Shown: one piece after another, positions 9,004-18,142 of the stretch
Position numbering within the stretch: the first letter of the stretch is position 1
Layout: every line of letters begins with the position of its first letter
NCBI GenBank assembly: GCA_001970955.1
Contig: MPUH01001132.1
Span: 1 to 23,165, forward strand
DNA length: 23,165 bases
Reading direction: 5' to 3'
From: Stentor coeruleus
Taxonomy: Eukaryota > Ciliophora > Heterotrichea > Heterotrichida > Stentoridae
Translations under genes and position numbers: made by a program
The notes under the pieces: model-generated
The model's input: only the letters and a program-made list of their open reading frames with translations
What the model was told of the DNA's origin: nothing
The model's database searches: none

Positions 9004-10666
9004 TTACTCCATAATATTTTTTATTGATGCACTTATATCTTTGCATGCCAGATACTTTCTCAAGTTTTTTTGTATTATCAAAGAACACTCACTAGTTTTA
9101 GTCCTGGTAAAGGATTTTTTTTCTAACTCAGACACTTCTAATTCTCCGTCATAGCTAATTTTTAAGTTGTTCAAATTTAGCAATCGCTTATAAACCTTAT
9201 CATTAACTTCTTTCTGTCGAGCATTACTTCTCTGGCAATTCCTAAAAACCTTTGTATCATTTTCACTTTATAATTCTGGCATTTTCACAGGATTTTTCTG
9301 AACTTTTTTCTCATTTTCAGCTGAATTCTCATAAATTAATTTTATGTGACAAGCAAGCTAATAAAAGTATTTTTCCTTCTAACCTTTATTAGGTAAATTA
9401 TCAGGAGCATTTATTCCCATAAGATTTTCAGTTTTTTATATGAGTAATTTTCGATTCTAGTCTTAATTTTTCAACTATCACTCATAACTTTAGCAATTCC
9501 ATTATCGCTAATTTCCCTATTTTATCTGGTTTCATAGAACTTGTGGATTAGCTTTAATAATTATCTCTAGCATAAATGCCATGATGGCATCTCTTTTTTT
9601 ACGCCTTGATGGTTGCTCACAACTGCCTCTTATAATTTTATTACCTCTGATAATACAAGCATTGCTTTTTGCATTGACTTTAATTTTGTTATCAAAACTC
9701 TCATCAAAATATAGTTCATCAACAATTATTGGACTGCATTTTACATTTATAATTTTTTAGGAATTTTGTATTATTTGCTATATTAGGTTAATAATAATGC
9801 TAAGATATACAGAAACTATTTTATTTTAATCTTATTTTATTAATATATTCACACTAAGATTTTTATTAAAATGCTATATACAAAGTTCATTTTTATGTCT
9901 TTTTCACATTAATTTTTAATTCTATCTTCAATAAGTCATTTCTGCATTTAGATGCATTATTATTCATAGGCTTGAGAGCATTTATACTAGAAGGTTCCTG
10001 AGTTTAAATAATCAACTAAGAATTGATAGATTTTGTTTCTTATAATTAAATATTATACTAAAATTTCGATTCTCAGCAGCCACAGGAAACTAGGTAAAGT
10101 AAGAGAATCCTCTTTTTCGACATTACTTCTAAATAAGCCTGCAATCAACACCCAGTAGCATTATCAGCTAACTTAGCTAAGCAATCTCTAGTCTTATTAA
10201 ATAATTTACTAGCTTGAGGTAACTGTCTAACCTTTTAAGCACTTTGTCTATAAACAAAAAGTTAAAGGGCTGAGATCTTTTCTAGCATCATTAGTTTTAT
10301 TAAGCAGCTCAAAGCCTTTTTCGAATGAAAAAGTACAGCTTAAAATTGTAAAAGCACTTCCTTTATATAAAAAACATTAATATGGATTTCTGAAACTATA
10401 TATTTGTCAAGAATTTCATCTGATTTCAAAACAAAGCTTATTGGGAAAATGATAAGCAGGGTAAACTTCTTTATTGACTTATAGTAGCATCCTAGATTAT
10501 TGTAACTAAAGCAGAAAGTCATTTTTACTACCAGAAAATGTAGAGTAACTAATTTATCCTAGGCTCTTCTGAGCAAATGCACACAGGCTTTAGGGCTACT
10601 TATTTAAATTTCTAGTATTAGGATATTAAGGTCTATGATAATACAGTCGATTTGCACTTCAGCCAT
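9004..10666 (-). pseudogene. Decayed TPR + IQ-motif protein gene
   Basis: Reading from an ATG at 10666 (MAEVQIDCII) the minus strand spells a recognisable protein broken by stops and a few frameshifts. TPR-like helices appear early (SPKACVHLLRRA; SYNNLGCYYKSIKKF; FHSKKALSC; QASKLFNKTRDCLAKL). A stop-free stretch of about 70 codons covers roughly 9540-9750 (VDELYFDESFDNKIKV, RRKKRDAIMAFMLEIIIKAN). The C-terminus has an IQ calmodulin-binding motif at 9041-9076 (IQKNLRKYLACK) before the final TAA at 9004-9006. Along this path I count about twenty internal TAA/TAG codons, three TGA and at least three frameshifts, several in A runs. TPR plus IQ layouts are common in ciliate protein families. A working gene is excluded under the standard code. 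The nonsense pattern is discussed as a finding. Domain calls are by eye. Confidence 0.6.
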
Positions 10667-10742
10667 ACTAAATATATACATTTTCACAACAAGTCTAAAA
10701 AAATCTCAAGTATTTTACTGTGAAAGTTTATAGCTAAATTAT

Positions 10743-11948
10743 CTAAAGTTCATGAGACAAATCTTTAGGAACCTCCCAAGTGAAATCAGGGTCTTCTTCT
10801 CTACCAAAGTGTCCGTAACTAGCTGTTTTTTGGAAAATAGGCCTTTTCAGTCTCAAATCACGCATTATGCACCCAGGCCTGAGATCAAAGTTCCTTAATG
10901 TAATCTTAAGCAAGTCCTTATCAGTTTTCCCAGGCTTGACTGTGCCATAGCTATTAATGTATACTGACAATGGTTGAGCAATACCAATAGCATATGAAAT
11001 CTGCACAAGAACTCTTTCACAAAACCCTCCTTTGACTAAAGATTTAGCAATCCACCTTGCAGCATAAGCAGCTGACCTATCAACTTTTGTACAATCCTTT
11101 CCTGAAAACGCTCCACCTCCATGTGCACCCCAGCCTCCATAAGTGTCAATAATAATCTTCCTTCCTGTAAGCCCTGAGTCTCCATGTGGACCACCAATAA
11201 CAAATCTCCCTGAAGGGTTTAAGTGATATATAGTCCTTTCATCTAAGTACTGTTCAGGAATCACATGCTTAATAACATGCTCTCTAAGTTGAGCTCTAAT
11301 TTCTTCATTTGTAATCTCAGGGTCATGTTGGGTGGATATGACTACTGTATGAACCCTTAAAGGACGCATTCTGCCGTTTTCAGTAATATATTCAACTGTA
11401 ACTTGAGTTTTTCCATCAGGTCTGACCCAAGGACACAAGCCAATTTTTCTTACCTCAGTCAATCTGTAACCCAATTTTGTGGCTAAAGAGTGAGATAAAG
11501 GCATGAGTTCATGAGTCTCATTTGTCGCGTAGCCAAACATATGACCCTGATCCCCTGCTCCTACACTTTCTGCTGATTTTTCTACATGGACTGCTTGAGC
11601 AATATCAGGTGACTGCTTTTCTATAGCCACTAATATTTCACAAGTGCTACTGTCAAGACCTTTTTCTGGATTGTCGTAACCAATGCGTTTGACTGTATCA
11701 CGGACGACTTGTTCATAGTTGATGTTGGCTAAGGTTGTTATTTCGCCAAAAATCATAATCAAGTCTGTCTTCGCACAAGTTTCGCAGGCTACTCGAGAAT
11801 CTGGATCTTGAGCTAAGCAAGCATCAAGAACTGCATCTGATATTTGGTCGCATAATTTATCTGGGTGCCCTTCGTTTACACTTTCTGAAGTGAAGAGAAA
11901 GTGCTCGTCAGGAAGTTCCCCGATGTGAGTGAGATATGTTGAACTCAT
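10743..11948 (-). CDS. MAT: S-adenosylmethionine synthetase
   Basis: The 401-aa enzyme joins ATP and methionine to make S-adenosylmethionine, the main methyl donor, with release of phosphate and pyrophosphate; it acts in the cytosol, usually as a dimer or tetramer. All family signatures are present in order: [20 protein letters not shown] (21-40) with catalytic His28, the hexapeptide-type [16 protein letters not shown] (130-145), [13 protein letters not shown] (252-264) with the phosphate-binding loop, and the second signature GGGAFSGKD (277-285) followed by [12 protein letters not shown]. It ends with the typical DFTWEVP motif near the C-terminus. Length matches eukaryotic MAT2A-type enzymes. 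No intron; stop TAG. The start ATG at 11948 gives the usual ~20-residue leader before the first strand. It is intact and codon use looks like its neighbours. Confidence 0.98.
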   Translation of the reverse strand: MSSTYLTHIGELPDEHFLFTSESVNEGHPDKLCDQISDAVLDACLAQDPDSRVACETCAKTDLIMIFGEITTLANINYEQVVRDTVKRIGYDNPEKGLDSSTCEILVAIEKQSPDIAQAVHVEKSAESVGAGDQGHMFGYATNETHELMPLSHSLATKLGYRLTEVRKIGLCPWVRPDGKTQVTVEYITENGRMRPLRVHTVVISTQHDPEITNEEIRAQLREHVIKHVIPEQYLDERTIYHLNPSGRFVIGGPHGDSGLTGRKIIIDTYGGWGAHGGGAFSGKDCTKVDRSAAYAARWIAKSLVKGGFCERVLVQISYAIGIAQPLSVYINSYGTVKPGKTDKDLLKITLRNFDLRPGCIMRDLRLKRPIFQKTASYGHFGREEDPDFTWEVPKDLSHEL

Positions 11949-12538
11949 TTTTTCAACAAATTATAAACGAAAATGAAAAGGAATGTCTTGAATGAGTTGG
12001 CTGAGAGTTTTTGTTATTTTTGAGAAGGGAGATTGAGATTTTATAAAGATTTTAGCTATATTTTGGTCTTATAAAGGGATTTTTTAATTGATAAAGGTAT
12101 AGAGGGATATGAAAGAAGTTGGGTGACGTAGGATTAGATTTAAGATGGTGGAAGGAGAGATTTTAGAGATCATTGAGAAAGGGTTTAAAGAGGAAGGTTC
12201 AAGGTAAGAGTTATAGATTTGGTTAATGAAGAAGTTTGTTTATTTAATTTAGGATGATGCTGTATATATAGTAAGGCAAATAGGAATTGAATAACTAAGT
12301 AAAATTAAATGAGAATATTAGAAATCTGATATATTAAGCTTATGAAAGAAGTTTTAATTGAGAATTCAAATTTTTATTGAATTTGAAATAATGATATGAT
12401 ATTAATTGTAATTTTGCCAATAAAAGTAAATAATTACCCTTATCTATTTTCCTTCAATATCTAAAAACATTAACTTATTATATCAATAAAATTCATTATA
12501 AATTAAATTCTCTTTACATCTAATTACTATCCTAATAA
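11949..12538. other. AT-rich upstream region of MAT gene
   Basis: 590 nt between the MAT start and the end of the kinase gene. The part nearest MAT (11950-12200) is purine-rich on the plus strand. A 20-codon ORF (12145-12207, MVEGEILEIIEKGFKEEGSR) lies there but has no supported continuation. No RNA gene or repeat is seen. The MAT promoter should be here. Confidence 0.5.
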
Positions 12539-13645
12539 TTAATCATCTATTTCTTGAATATCATCTAACGGGTCTTCCTCATCAGTCCCAATCCCTGCGA
12601 ATGGGTCGTCATTTTTAGTCTTTGATCCCTAAATAAATTCTACATTTCCTGATGAAAGATTGAAATCCCAACTCTCAGCTTCAGAATTGTTTCTTTCTCG
12701 AACTAGTCCTGAAAATGAACGAGGTATATTAACCATATGTTCTATTGGTGGGAGCATTTGAGTTAAATGAGTATTAATATACTCACAGTCACGAGCTTTG
12801 TGGAAAAACTTTTTTTTAAGTAGAGTTTCTGCTGTAGGTCGGCGGCTTGGGTCTTTTTGTAAGCAAGAGTTGACTAGCTCTTTAAATGAACTGTCAAAGT
12901 TATCGTCTTTGCCTAATTGTGGAGGATCTGAATTCTTAACCATAAGAATAATTTTCATCGGTGGGTGCTCTATAAACGGTGGCACACCTTTGACTAATTC
13001 AATAGCAGTGATGCCAAAGCTCCAAATATCTGCTTTAAAATCATAGCCAACATTATTCCCAGACTCAATGACCTCAGGAGCCATCCAACAAGGACTGCCA
13101 GTAAAAGTCTTCGCATTTTTCCCAGTACGCAAATTGCTAGCCACTCCAAAATCCGCTAAAAATATCTTCCCATCTCTAGACAAAAGTATATTTCCAGCTT
13201 TTACATCCCTATGTATCTGATTATGTTCATGAAAATAATTCAATCCTAATAAAACCTCTCTCAATATCGTCGCCACCAATATCTCATCTTGAATTCCCCC
13301 TCTATAAAAGTATTTCAGTATATTGCCAATTGATCCACAGTCCATTAAAGGCATGATCATCCATAATTGTGTTTGTGAAATAAAGCATACATGATGGTTG
13401 ATGATGTTTGGATGTGAGGAAAGTCTCATTATTTGGATTTCTTTACGAATTTTATCAAGATTGTGGTCAGGGAATTGCTCGAGCTCGATTATTTTTACAG
13501 CGACTCTTTCTTGAGTATGAGGGCCTTCGTTGACAAAAGCTGCATGCACCTAGTTGGAGCTTACAGTGCCGAATGAACCGTAGCCGATTTGCAGGTCTAG
13601 GTCATAGCCTTCGCGGTGCATGGGCCAGTCTGAGTAATGCATCAT
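12539..13645 (-). CDS. STE20-family kinase, OSR1/SPAK (FRAY)-like
   Basis: The coding sequence is complement(join(12539..12628, 12644..13549, 13565..13645)), giving 358 aa. Splicing out the first 15-nt intron rebuilds the glycine loop G21-Y-G-S-F-G-T-V28. Other marks: Lys46 (RVAVKI), IHRDVKAGNILL with catalytic Asp142, DFG at 160-162, and the STE20 signature GSPCWMAPEVIE with APE at 184-186. YDFKADIWSFGITAIEL, PPMKIILMVKNSDPPQL and RRPTAETLLKKKFFHKA are closest to OSR1/SPAK kinases, which are activated by WNK and regulate cation-chloride cotransport. The C-terminal CCT domain that binds RFxV motifs is not seen; the protein instead ends in an acidic tail (DDPFAGIGTDEEDPLDDIQE), encoded partly by the last exon. 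The two genomic TAGs in frame are intron ends. Stop TAA. Confidence 0.9.
12629..12643 (-). other. 15-nt intron 2 of STE20-like kinase
   Basis: Minus-strand GTAGAATTTATTTAG, phase 0. Without splicing the protein would end at its TAG; with splicing, 29 more codons follow (starting GSKTKNDDPFAG) to a TAA. The donor GTAGA is weaker than GTAAG. The acidic, clearly non-random tail supports the intron. Confidence 0.75.
13550..13564 (-). other. 15-nt intron 1 of STE20-like kinase
   Basis: Minus-strand GTAAGCTCCAACTAG, phase 0, between Thr27 and Val28. Removal joins GYGSFGT to VHAAFV and makes an intact glycine loop; retention puts a TAG inside it. Confidence 0.92.
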
Positions 13646-13681
13646 ATTTACTAGTGAAAGTTCTTAAAGAATAAGTAAATA
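13646..13681. promoter_or_regulatory. 36-nt bidirectional intergenic region
   Basis: Only 36 nt lie between the start codons of the STE20-like kinase (minus) and the TBC1D23-like gene (plus). Both starts are well supported by protein homology, so both 5' UTRs and core promoters must fit here or overlap coding sequence. It is AT-rich with no clear TATA box. Confidence 0.55.
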
Positions 13682-15517
13682 ATGGCAACAGTAAGTAATA
13701 TAGGAGGGCGATTTGATCATTGGCAGGTAAAAAAAAATTAGACTTTATTAACTGTGTCGAATTCAGAAGGGTTTGAACTGCAAACTTCTTTTGATCTTCC
13801 TAATCAAGATATTATCAAAGCTGATATCGAAAGAGTTCAGAGTGGAAGTTTAAGTCAAACTGAGCGTGAGCTGCTAGAGTGCTTTTTAACAAAATACTGT
13901 AAAGAAGAAAAAATCAGCTACAAGCAATGTATGAATGAAATCTGCGCTCCATTTGTACTTATGACCAGGAGCGGAGTACCAACTCATGTTTCCTATCAAT
14001 ATTTTAAAGGCTTCGTCCAAGTCACAATGCCTGCAATGTTCGCTGACCCAGTATGGGTTATGTAGGACTTTCGACCACTTCAAGCCTATTTTTTAGTATT
14101 TCGAATAGTCTTAAGATATCACGAACCAAGACTAAGTGCCTTTTTCCAACTAAACAACATAACCCCTGAGCTTTATACAACTTCATGGTTCCTCACAGCT
14201 TTTGCATTCAAAATTGATGATCTTAACCTTCTTTATACACTCTGGTATGAACTTTTACTAGAAAAAGATCAATTAATGCTTGTTTACATAAGCATTGCAT
14301 TTTTACAGAACTTCCGTTCATTGATAATCAACAAAGAAGACTCAATTATAGCCCATGCAATATCCCAGTTATCAATAGCAACAACTGAAGACTTAACTTC
14401 AATACTCCAACGAGCCAAGAACATTAAAAAATGTACCCCATATTCAACAAGACTCCGTCTTATGCAATACAATTTCTATAGTATTGACAGAATAGATGAG
14501 ACTATTATATCATTAGAACAAGAATACTGTTTGATTCTCCCAGTTCAAGAAATATTACACATGGCATATCCAGAATCAAAAATATGTGATTGTATCCATG
14601 TAAGATGCTTATGGTGTGCTAAAAGAAAAGAGCAAATTTCTCTTATGGTTATAGATTGTAGGACTAAAAAAGAACAAAGCTCAGGAGCAATCCCAAACAC
14701 CCTGCTATTACCTGAAGAGACATATAAAAATCATCAAATAGTTCTTGACTATCCGGACCAATTTTTAGAATCCCGTGGTAATGTTCACATTTGCTTGATG
14801 GGATCAACAAATTTCAAAACATCTAGTTTCGACATCAAGCAAGGTAGTGAAAATGGTGGAGGATGCGAAGTTCAAGTCATGATTGAGAATTTGCTTCAAG
14901 CCTTTCTTATAAAAGGTTTTCCGTATATAAGTGTTGTTGATGGGGGTTTTGAGCAATGCCACGAGTTTATAACATATTTTGAACTTGAGTTTTTAGAGCA
15001 CAACCCAAAAAAATGCAAGGTTTGTGTTAAAGATCGAGCTAGTCATTCGATACTAATGAAAAATAAGTTTAAGCAAACTTTTATGGGAAGGGTCAAAGAA
15101 CCTATTGAAGAGAAAAAACGCAGTAAATCGCAAGATCAAGATAAGACAGGGACTGAATTTACGGTAAATACTATGCTTAGGAGCAGGAAGACTGAAGGGT
15201 TTAAGTGCTGGATTTATGATAAAAAGGCTAATAAAGACTCAGAAGAAAAGTATGTGCTTTTGTTTAATGATATGACTTTTGCGTATGGAAGAGCATGTCC
15301 ACATGAAAAATTCCCGGTTTCTCTTGTTTATTATGCTAATTTGGACTCACTTTTAAAGATTACTAGTTTGCGTGAATTCCCATCTGTGCTGAATTTTATA
15401 TTTGCTGGACAGCAAAATGTTATGTCATTTAAGTTTAAAAGCAAAGATATTGCTAGGCATATTATTAACCAGATGAAGAAGTATTATGCTGAGCTTAGAA
15501 GTCCAACGAAAAAATAG
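13682..15517 (+). CDS. TBC1D23-like golgin-adaptor protein (TBC + rhodanese + PH-like)
   Basis: The coding sequence is join(13682..13726, 13742..14050, 14066..15517), giving 601 aa. A TBC-type helical domain (about 40-260) includes KISYKQCMNEICAPFVLM, DFRPLQAYFLVFRIV and LYTTSWFLTAFAF. A rhodanese-like domain (about 308-428) follows, with LMVIDCRTKKEQSSGAIPNT and HICLMGST carrying Cys at the rhodanese-loop position, then a basic linker and a C-terminal PH-like domain (about 496-593, KCWIYDKK...KYVLLFNDMTFAYG). This order is that of TBC1D23, which at the trans-Golgi captures endosome-derived vesicles by binding golgin-245/97 and the WASH-complex subunit FAM21. The Arg-finger motif IxxDxxR of active RabGAPs is not seen, as in other TBC1D23 proteins, so it is probably a scaffold and not a GAP. 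Both introns remove in-frame TAGs. Stop TAG. Confidence 0.88.
13727..13741 (+). other. 15-nt intron 1 of TBC1D23-like gene
   Basis: GTAAAAAAAAATTAG, phase 0, after codon 15 (Gln). Its interior is almost pure A. Removal joins RFDHWQ to TLLTVSNSEG and removes a TAG. The region upstream is short, so the start exon is less sure than the intron in the TBC domain. Confidence 0.75.
14051..14065 (+). other. 15-nt intron 2 of TBC1D23-like gene
   Basis: GTATGGGTTATGTAG, phase 0, inside the TBC domain. Removal joins MPAMFADP to DFRPLQAYF and removes a TAG that would truncate the protein after 122 residues. The long open frame after it has no start codon for 210 nt, which supports the splice. Confidence 0.9.
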
Positions 15518-15897
15518 CCCGTTAATTTAATAACAAACTTAGTTCATATTTAATTAGTAATGCTTAAGAATTATATAATGTTACTTTTTTTAATTTAATG
15601 ATTTGCAAAGTGATTTTTAGATTAGATTTTGATAAGAATTAATATTTTTTATTGATAAGAAGTATCAGCTTAAAGGCTTTAGTTAAATGTGATTGTAAAG
15701 GTAAAGCCATAAACATAAATATTAATTACAAAGCAAAAATAAGTACCAATTTCTACATAATCCTTATCATGCTTAAAAAATCTAAAATTAACTTATTCTG
15801 GCAGTCTCAATGCGGCTGCAAGTAGTTTATTTGCTCCTCTAATAAAGCTCTGGNTTTCTACATAATCCTTATCATGCTTAAAAAATCTAAAATTAAC
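15518..15897. other. Intergenic region containing an assembly join
   Basis: About 230 nt of AT-rich sequence follow the TBC1D23-like stop, then the first copy of the 104-bp duplication, the single N at 15854, and the start of the second copy. Because of the probable misjoin, the true distance between the convergent genes is uncertain. Confidence 0.6.
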
Positions 15898-15958
15898 TTA
15901 TTCTGGCAGTCTCAATGCTGCTGCAAGTAGTTTATTTGCTCCTCTAATAAAGCTCTGG
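15750..15958. repeat. 104-bp direct duplication flanking one N (assembly artefact)
   Basis: 15750-15853 and 15855-15958 are the same 104 bp, offset by 105, with one difference (G at 15814, T at 15919). An N at 15854 lies exactly between them. The copies cover the last codons, stop and 3' flank of the minus-strand GOLD-like gene. This is what results when two contigs that share an end are butted together with a gap symbol instead of being overlapped. The G/T difference may be allelic or an error. It is unlikely to be a real tandem repeat. Confidence 0.9.
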
Positions 15959-17754
15959 GCAACAACCTCTTTCCCAACTCTTTTTTCCAGTTCTTTTTCT
16001 AGCTCCTTAACATCAATCTCCACCCCAGCCACAAAAACATACCCTGGCCCAAAAACTGCAAGTGCATTAGCAATTTCTTCTTCCATCGTCCCTGTTCTAC
16101 TCTGTGAAAATACAATTTCCCCCTTATACCCAATAGAAACCCTAACCCCATCATCACAAACCACAGCAATAACTGTCTCATGCCCATGTAAATCAACACT
16201 AATCCTTGCTAAAGCTTCAGAGTCATCACATTTACTCTGCAAAATTCCAGCTTTTTGATAGAAAACCTTAACCATACTCTTTGTCCTAACGCTAATACTT
16301 GGCCCGGGTATATACAAAGCACATTCACTTATTACATCAACAATATCATCATTAGAATTACCTTTCAAACGAGGTAAAGGCTGAAGTAAAGCTGTTCTAT
16401 ATCTGATCTGTTTACTTTTGAACCAAGAATATGAATTAACCCAGATAAGCTTATAAAGCCCAGGATCTTTTACTAGTAAACTTCCAGTTATAGCTTTTTC
16501 ACTGCATTCATATCGGCATTCAGGTAAAATTATGCTTTGAGGGAAGACTTTTTCTATTTTAAAACCAATATCGTAGTATTTAGACATAAAACCCCAGATT
16601 AATATAGAATTTTCTTTTATAACTTCTATGCATGAATAGAAATCTTCGCCAGAAGGAATCTCTATATCTAAAGGTAGGGCTAAGTTTACAGGGATATTTA
16701 ATGGGTTGTATAAATCAAGTATACTAGGTTTATAGTCTGAACTTTCAAATAAAGGTTTTATAATCCTGTCCCGTTCCAAGCTTTCTTGAAAGTCAGGGTT
16801 TATATCCAATCTCATGATCTCATATAATAAATGACTTGCTTTTGTCTTATAGACTATTGATCCTTCAGCAGCAATATCACCTAACAAAACTTTAGTTAAA
16901 TCATAAAGCATTTCTCTACTATCAGGGAAATAATACCACAATTTATGAACTAATCCAAGTGTTTTTTCTGTAGTATCAACTTCATATGGTATTATAGCCT
17001 GTAAAGCCTGAACTGCATTAATTAACACTTTTTCACTTAAATATTCCCCTACAATTTCATAAACTTCCGGACAGGACTCTTCTGTAATTTTAACCTTATA
17101 AACTTTTTGATAAATATACAACTCTAATATTTGAATAAGTTTTTCAGCCAAACCCAACCCATTAACACTATCTTCTAAAACCCTAACAACATCTAAAAAT
17201 TTGTCTTCAAAAACCCTATATTGTATATGAAGCTTATTAAAACTACTCAAAAGGTCAATCAAAGATTTTAACCCAGAAGGGTTGTTTGATTTTATTTCTT
17301 CAAGTATAGTTCTATATTTATCTTCGATATCAGGAATCTGGAAATATTTTAGAAGTTCCTGGCATTTTTCTATTAAACCTTCTGCTCCACTTACATTTTT
17401 TAAGTTCAGAAGGACTTTTTCGATTTTTAATAAGGTTGATTCGGATATGTGACTACCACGAAGAAGTTCACAAAGACTTAGGGTTGTTGCGCATAAGTGA
17501 AGGACAAAGGGGCTTTGAAGATTTGAAGTATGGTTTAGGAGCTCTGAGCAGAATTTGCAAATTTCTAAATGTGCTGGGGATGAAAAAGCTTCTGCTATTT
17601 TTCCTAAGGACTGAAGTAAGCTAAGATCTAGGGAGTTGAATGAACTTTTGGAGCTTGAAAGGATTAATGTAGCAGATTTTATGCTTTCAATCACTTCTGT
17701 GAGATTTTTGGATGCTTCAGCTTTTGCAATCAACTCAGAGATCTTTTCTACCAT
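15898..17754 (-). CDS. Large protein with helical N-terminus and GOLD-like domain (618 aa)
   Basis: Residues 1-345 are a run of amphipathic helices rich in Leu, Ser and Glu that looks like an ARM/HEAT-type solenoid. Residues about 365-458 resemble a GOLD beta-sandwich: ILIWGFMSKYYDIGFKIEKV (W-x-F then Y-Y-D-I-G-F), a variable loop, then DPGLYKLIWVNSYSWFKSKQ and IRYRTALLQP. That order (W-F ... D-I-x-F ... G-x-Y-x-L-x-x-x-N-x-x-S ... K-x-h-x-Y) is seen in the GOLD domains of Sec14-like, FYCO1-like and p24-type proteins in Golgi and vesicle traffic. Residues 470-618 form a compact alpha/beta region I cannot place (RISVDLHGHETVIAVVCDDG; FGPGYVFVAGVEIDVKELEK). There is no signal peptide or membrane helix. 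No intron; stop TAA. The 3' end lies in the duplicated segment, so its last ~20 codons occur twice. Confidence 0.7.
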   Translation of the reverse strand: MVEKISELIAKAEASKNLTEVIESIKSATLILSSSKSSFNSLDLSLLQSLGKIAEAFSSPAHLEICKFCSELLNHTSNLQSPFVLHLCATTLSLCELLRGSHISESTLLKIEKVLLNLKNVSGAEGLIEKCQELLKYFQIPDIEDKYRTILEEIKSNNPSGLKSLIDLLSSFNKLHIQYRVFEDKFLDVVRVLEDSVNGLGLAEKLIQILELYIYQKVYKVKITEESCPEVYEIVGEYLSEKVLINAVQALQAIIPYEVDTTEKTLGLVHKLWYYFPDSREMLYDLTKVLLGDIAAEGSIVYKTKASHLLYEIMRLDINPDFQESLERDRIIKPLFESSDYKPSILDLYNPLNIPVNLALPLDIEIPSGEDFYSCIEVIKENSILIWGFMSKYYDIGFKIEKVFPQSIILPECRYECSEKAITGSLLVKDPGLYKLIWVNSYSWFKSKQIRYRTALLQPLPRLKGNSNDDIVDVISECALYIPGPSISVRTKSMVKVFYQKAGILQSKCDDSEALARISVDLHGHETVIAVVCDDGVRVSIGYKGEIVFSQSRTGTMEEEIANALAVFGPGYVFVAGVEIDVKELEKELEKRVGKEVVAQSFIRGANKLLAAALRLPE

Positions 17755-18142
17755 TTTTGCAATGATAACTTGGGGTAGTGGATTATTGTTGATATTATTA
17801 TTAGTAATGTTATCACCTGGCTAAACAAACTTTTCATTTCTTACAAGTTGTTTATTTAATATTTCTTTGCACTTTGATTCATAGAATATTATTTCTATTG
17901 TCGATTATTAATGACTTGGGTTGAGTAGAAAGTTTATTATTGAAAAACTTTTTAAAATATTGGCGACAAGAGTTTAGTATGATTATTTAAAGTTCACTCT
18001 ATAAGAGATAATATAAGTTTATAGCAGGTTTGTTAGTATTTTATAAAAATTATTGTAGGTTGTCAATACTATAATAAGTAAGCAAGGTAATTATAACATA
18101 AATTATAAGTTTTAAAATAATTATAATAAAAACATTTAAAAA
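17755..18142. other. AT-rich intergenic region, nothing recognised
   Basis: 388 nt upstream of the GOLD-like gene. It is AT-rich with stops in all frames. The first 60 nt next to the start codon have several short TTATTA runs. No motif, RNA gene or remnant is recognised. Confidence 0.5.

Noticed and set aside
10030..10200. A second minus-strand frame reading IAGLFRSNVEKEDS and LPSFLWLLR, recalling guanylate-binding-protein GTPases
   Set aside because: The match covers two fragments that would need a ~100-residue deletion between them, and many stops precede it. The alternative frame through the same DNA keeps the TPR reading continuous from the ATG at 10666 and is preferred.
12145..12309. 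A 53-codon plus-strand frame (MVEGEILEIIEKGFKEEGSR...) that stays open to a TGA if TAA/TAG are read as Gln
   Set aside because: In DNA this AT-rich, a run of ~50 codons without TGA and with four TAA/TAG is close to chance. No 15- or 16-nt intron removes the stops; the candidate GTAAGAGTTATAG is only 13 nt.
13682..14065. TAG codons inside the TBC1D23-like gene as readthrough or recoded Gln
   Set aside because: Each TAG is exactly the 3' end of a 15-nt GT...AG unit, and removing the unit gives a better domain fit than inserting five residues.
15750..15958. A genuine tandem repeat or target-site duplication
   Set aside because: The copies abut an N and share a gene's 3' end with one base difference, the pattern of an unmerged contig overlap.
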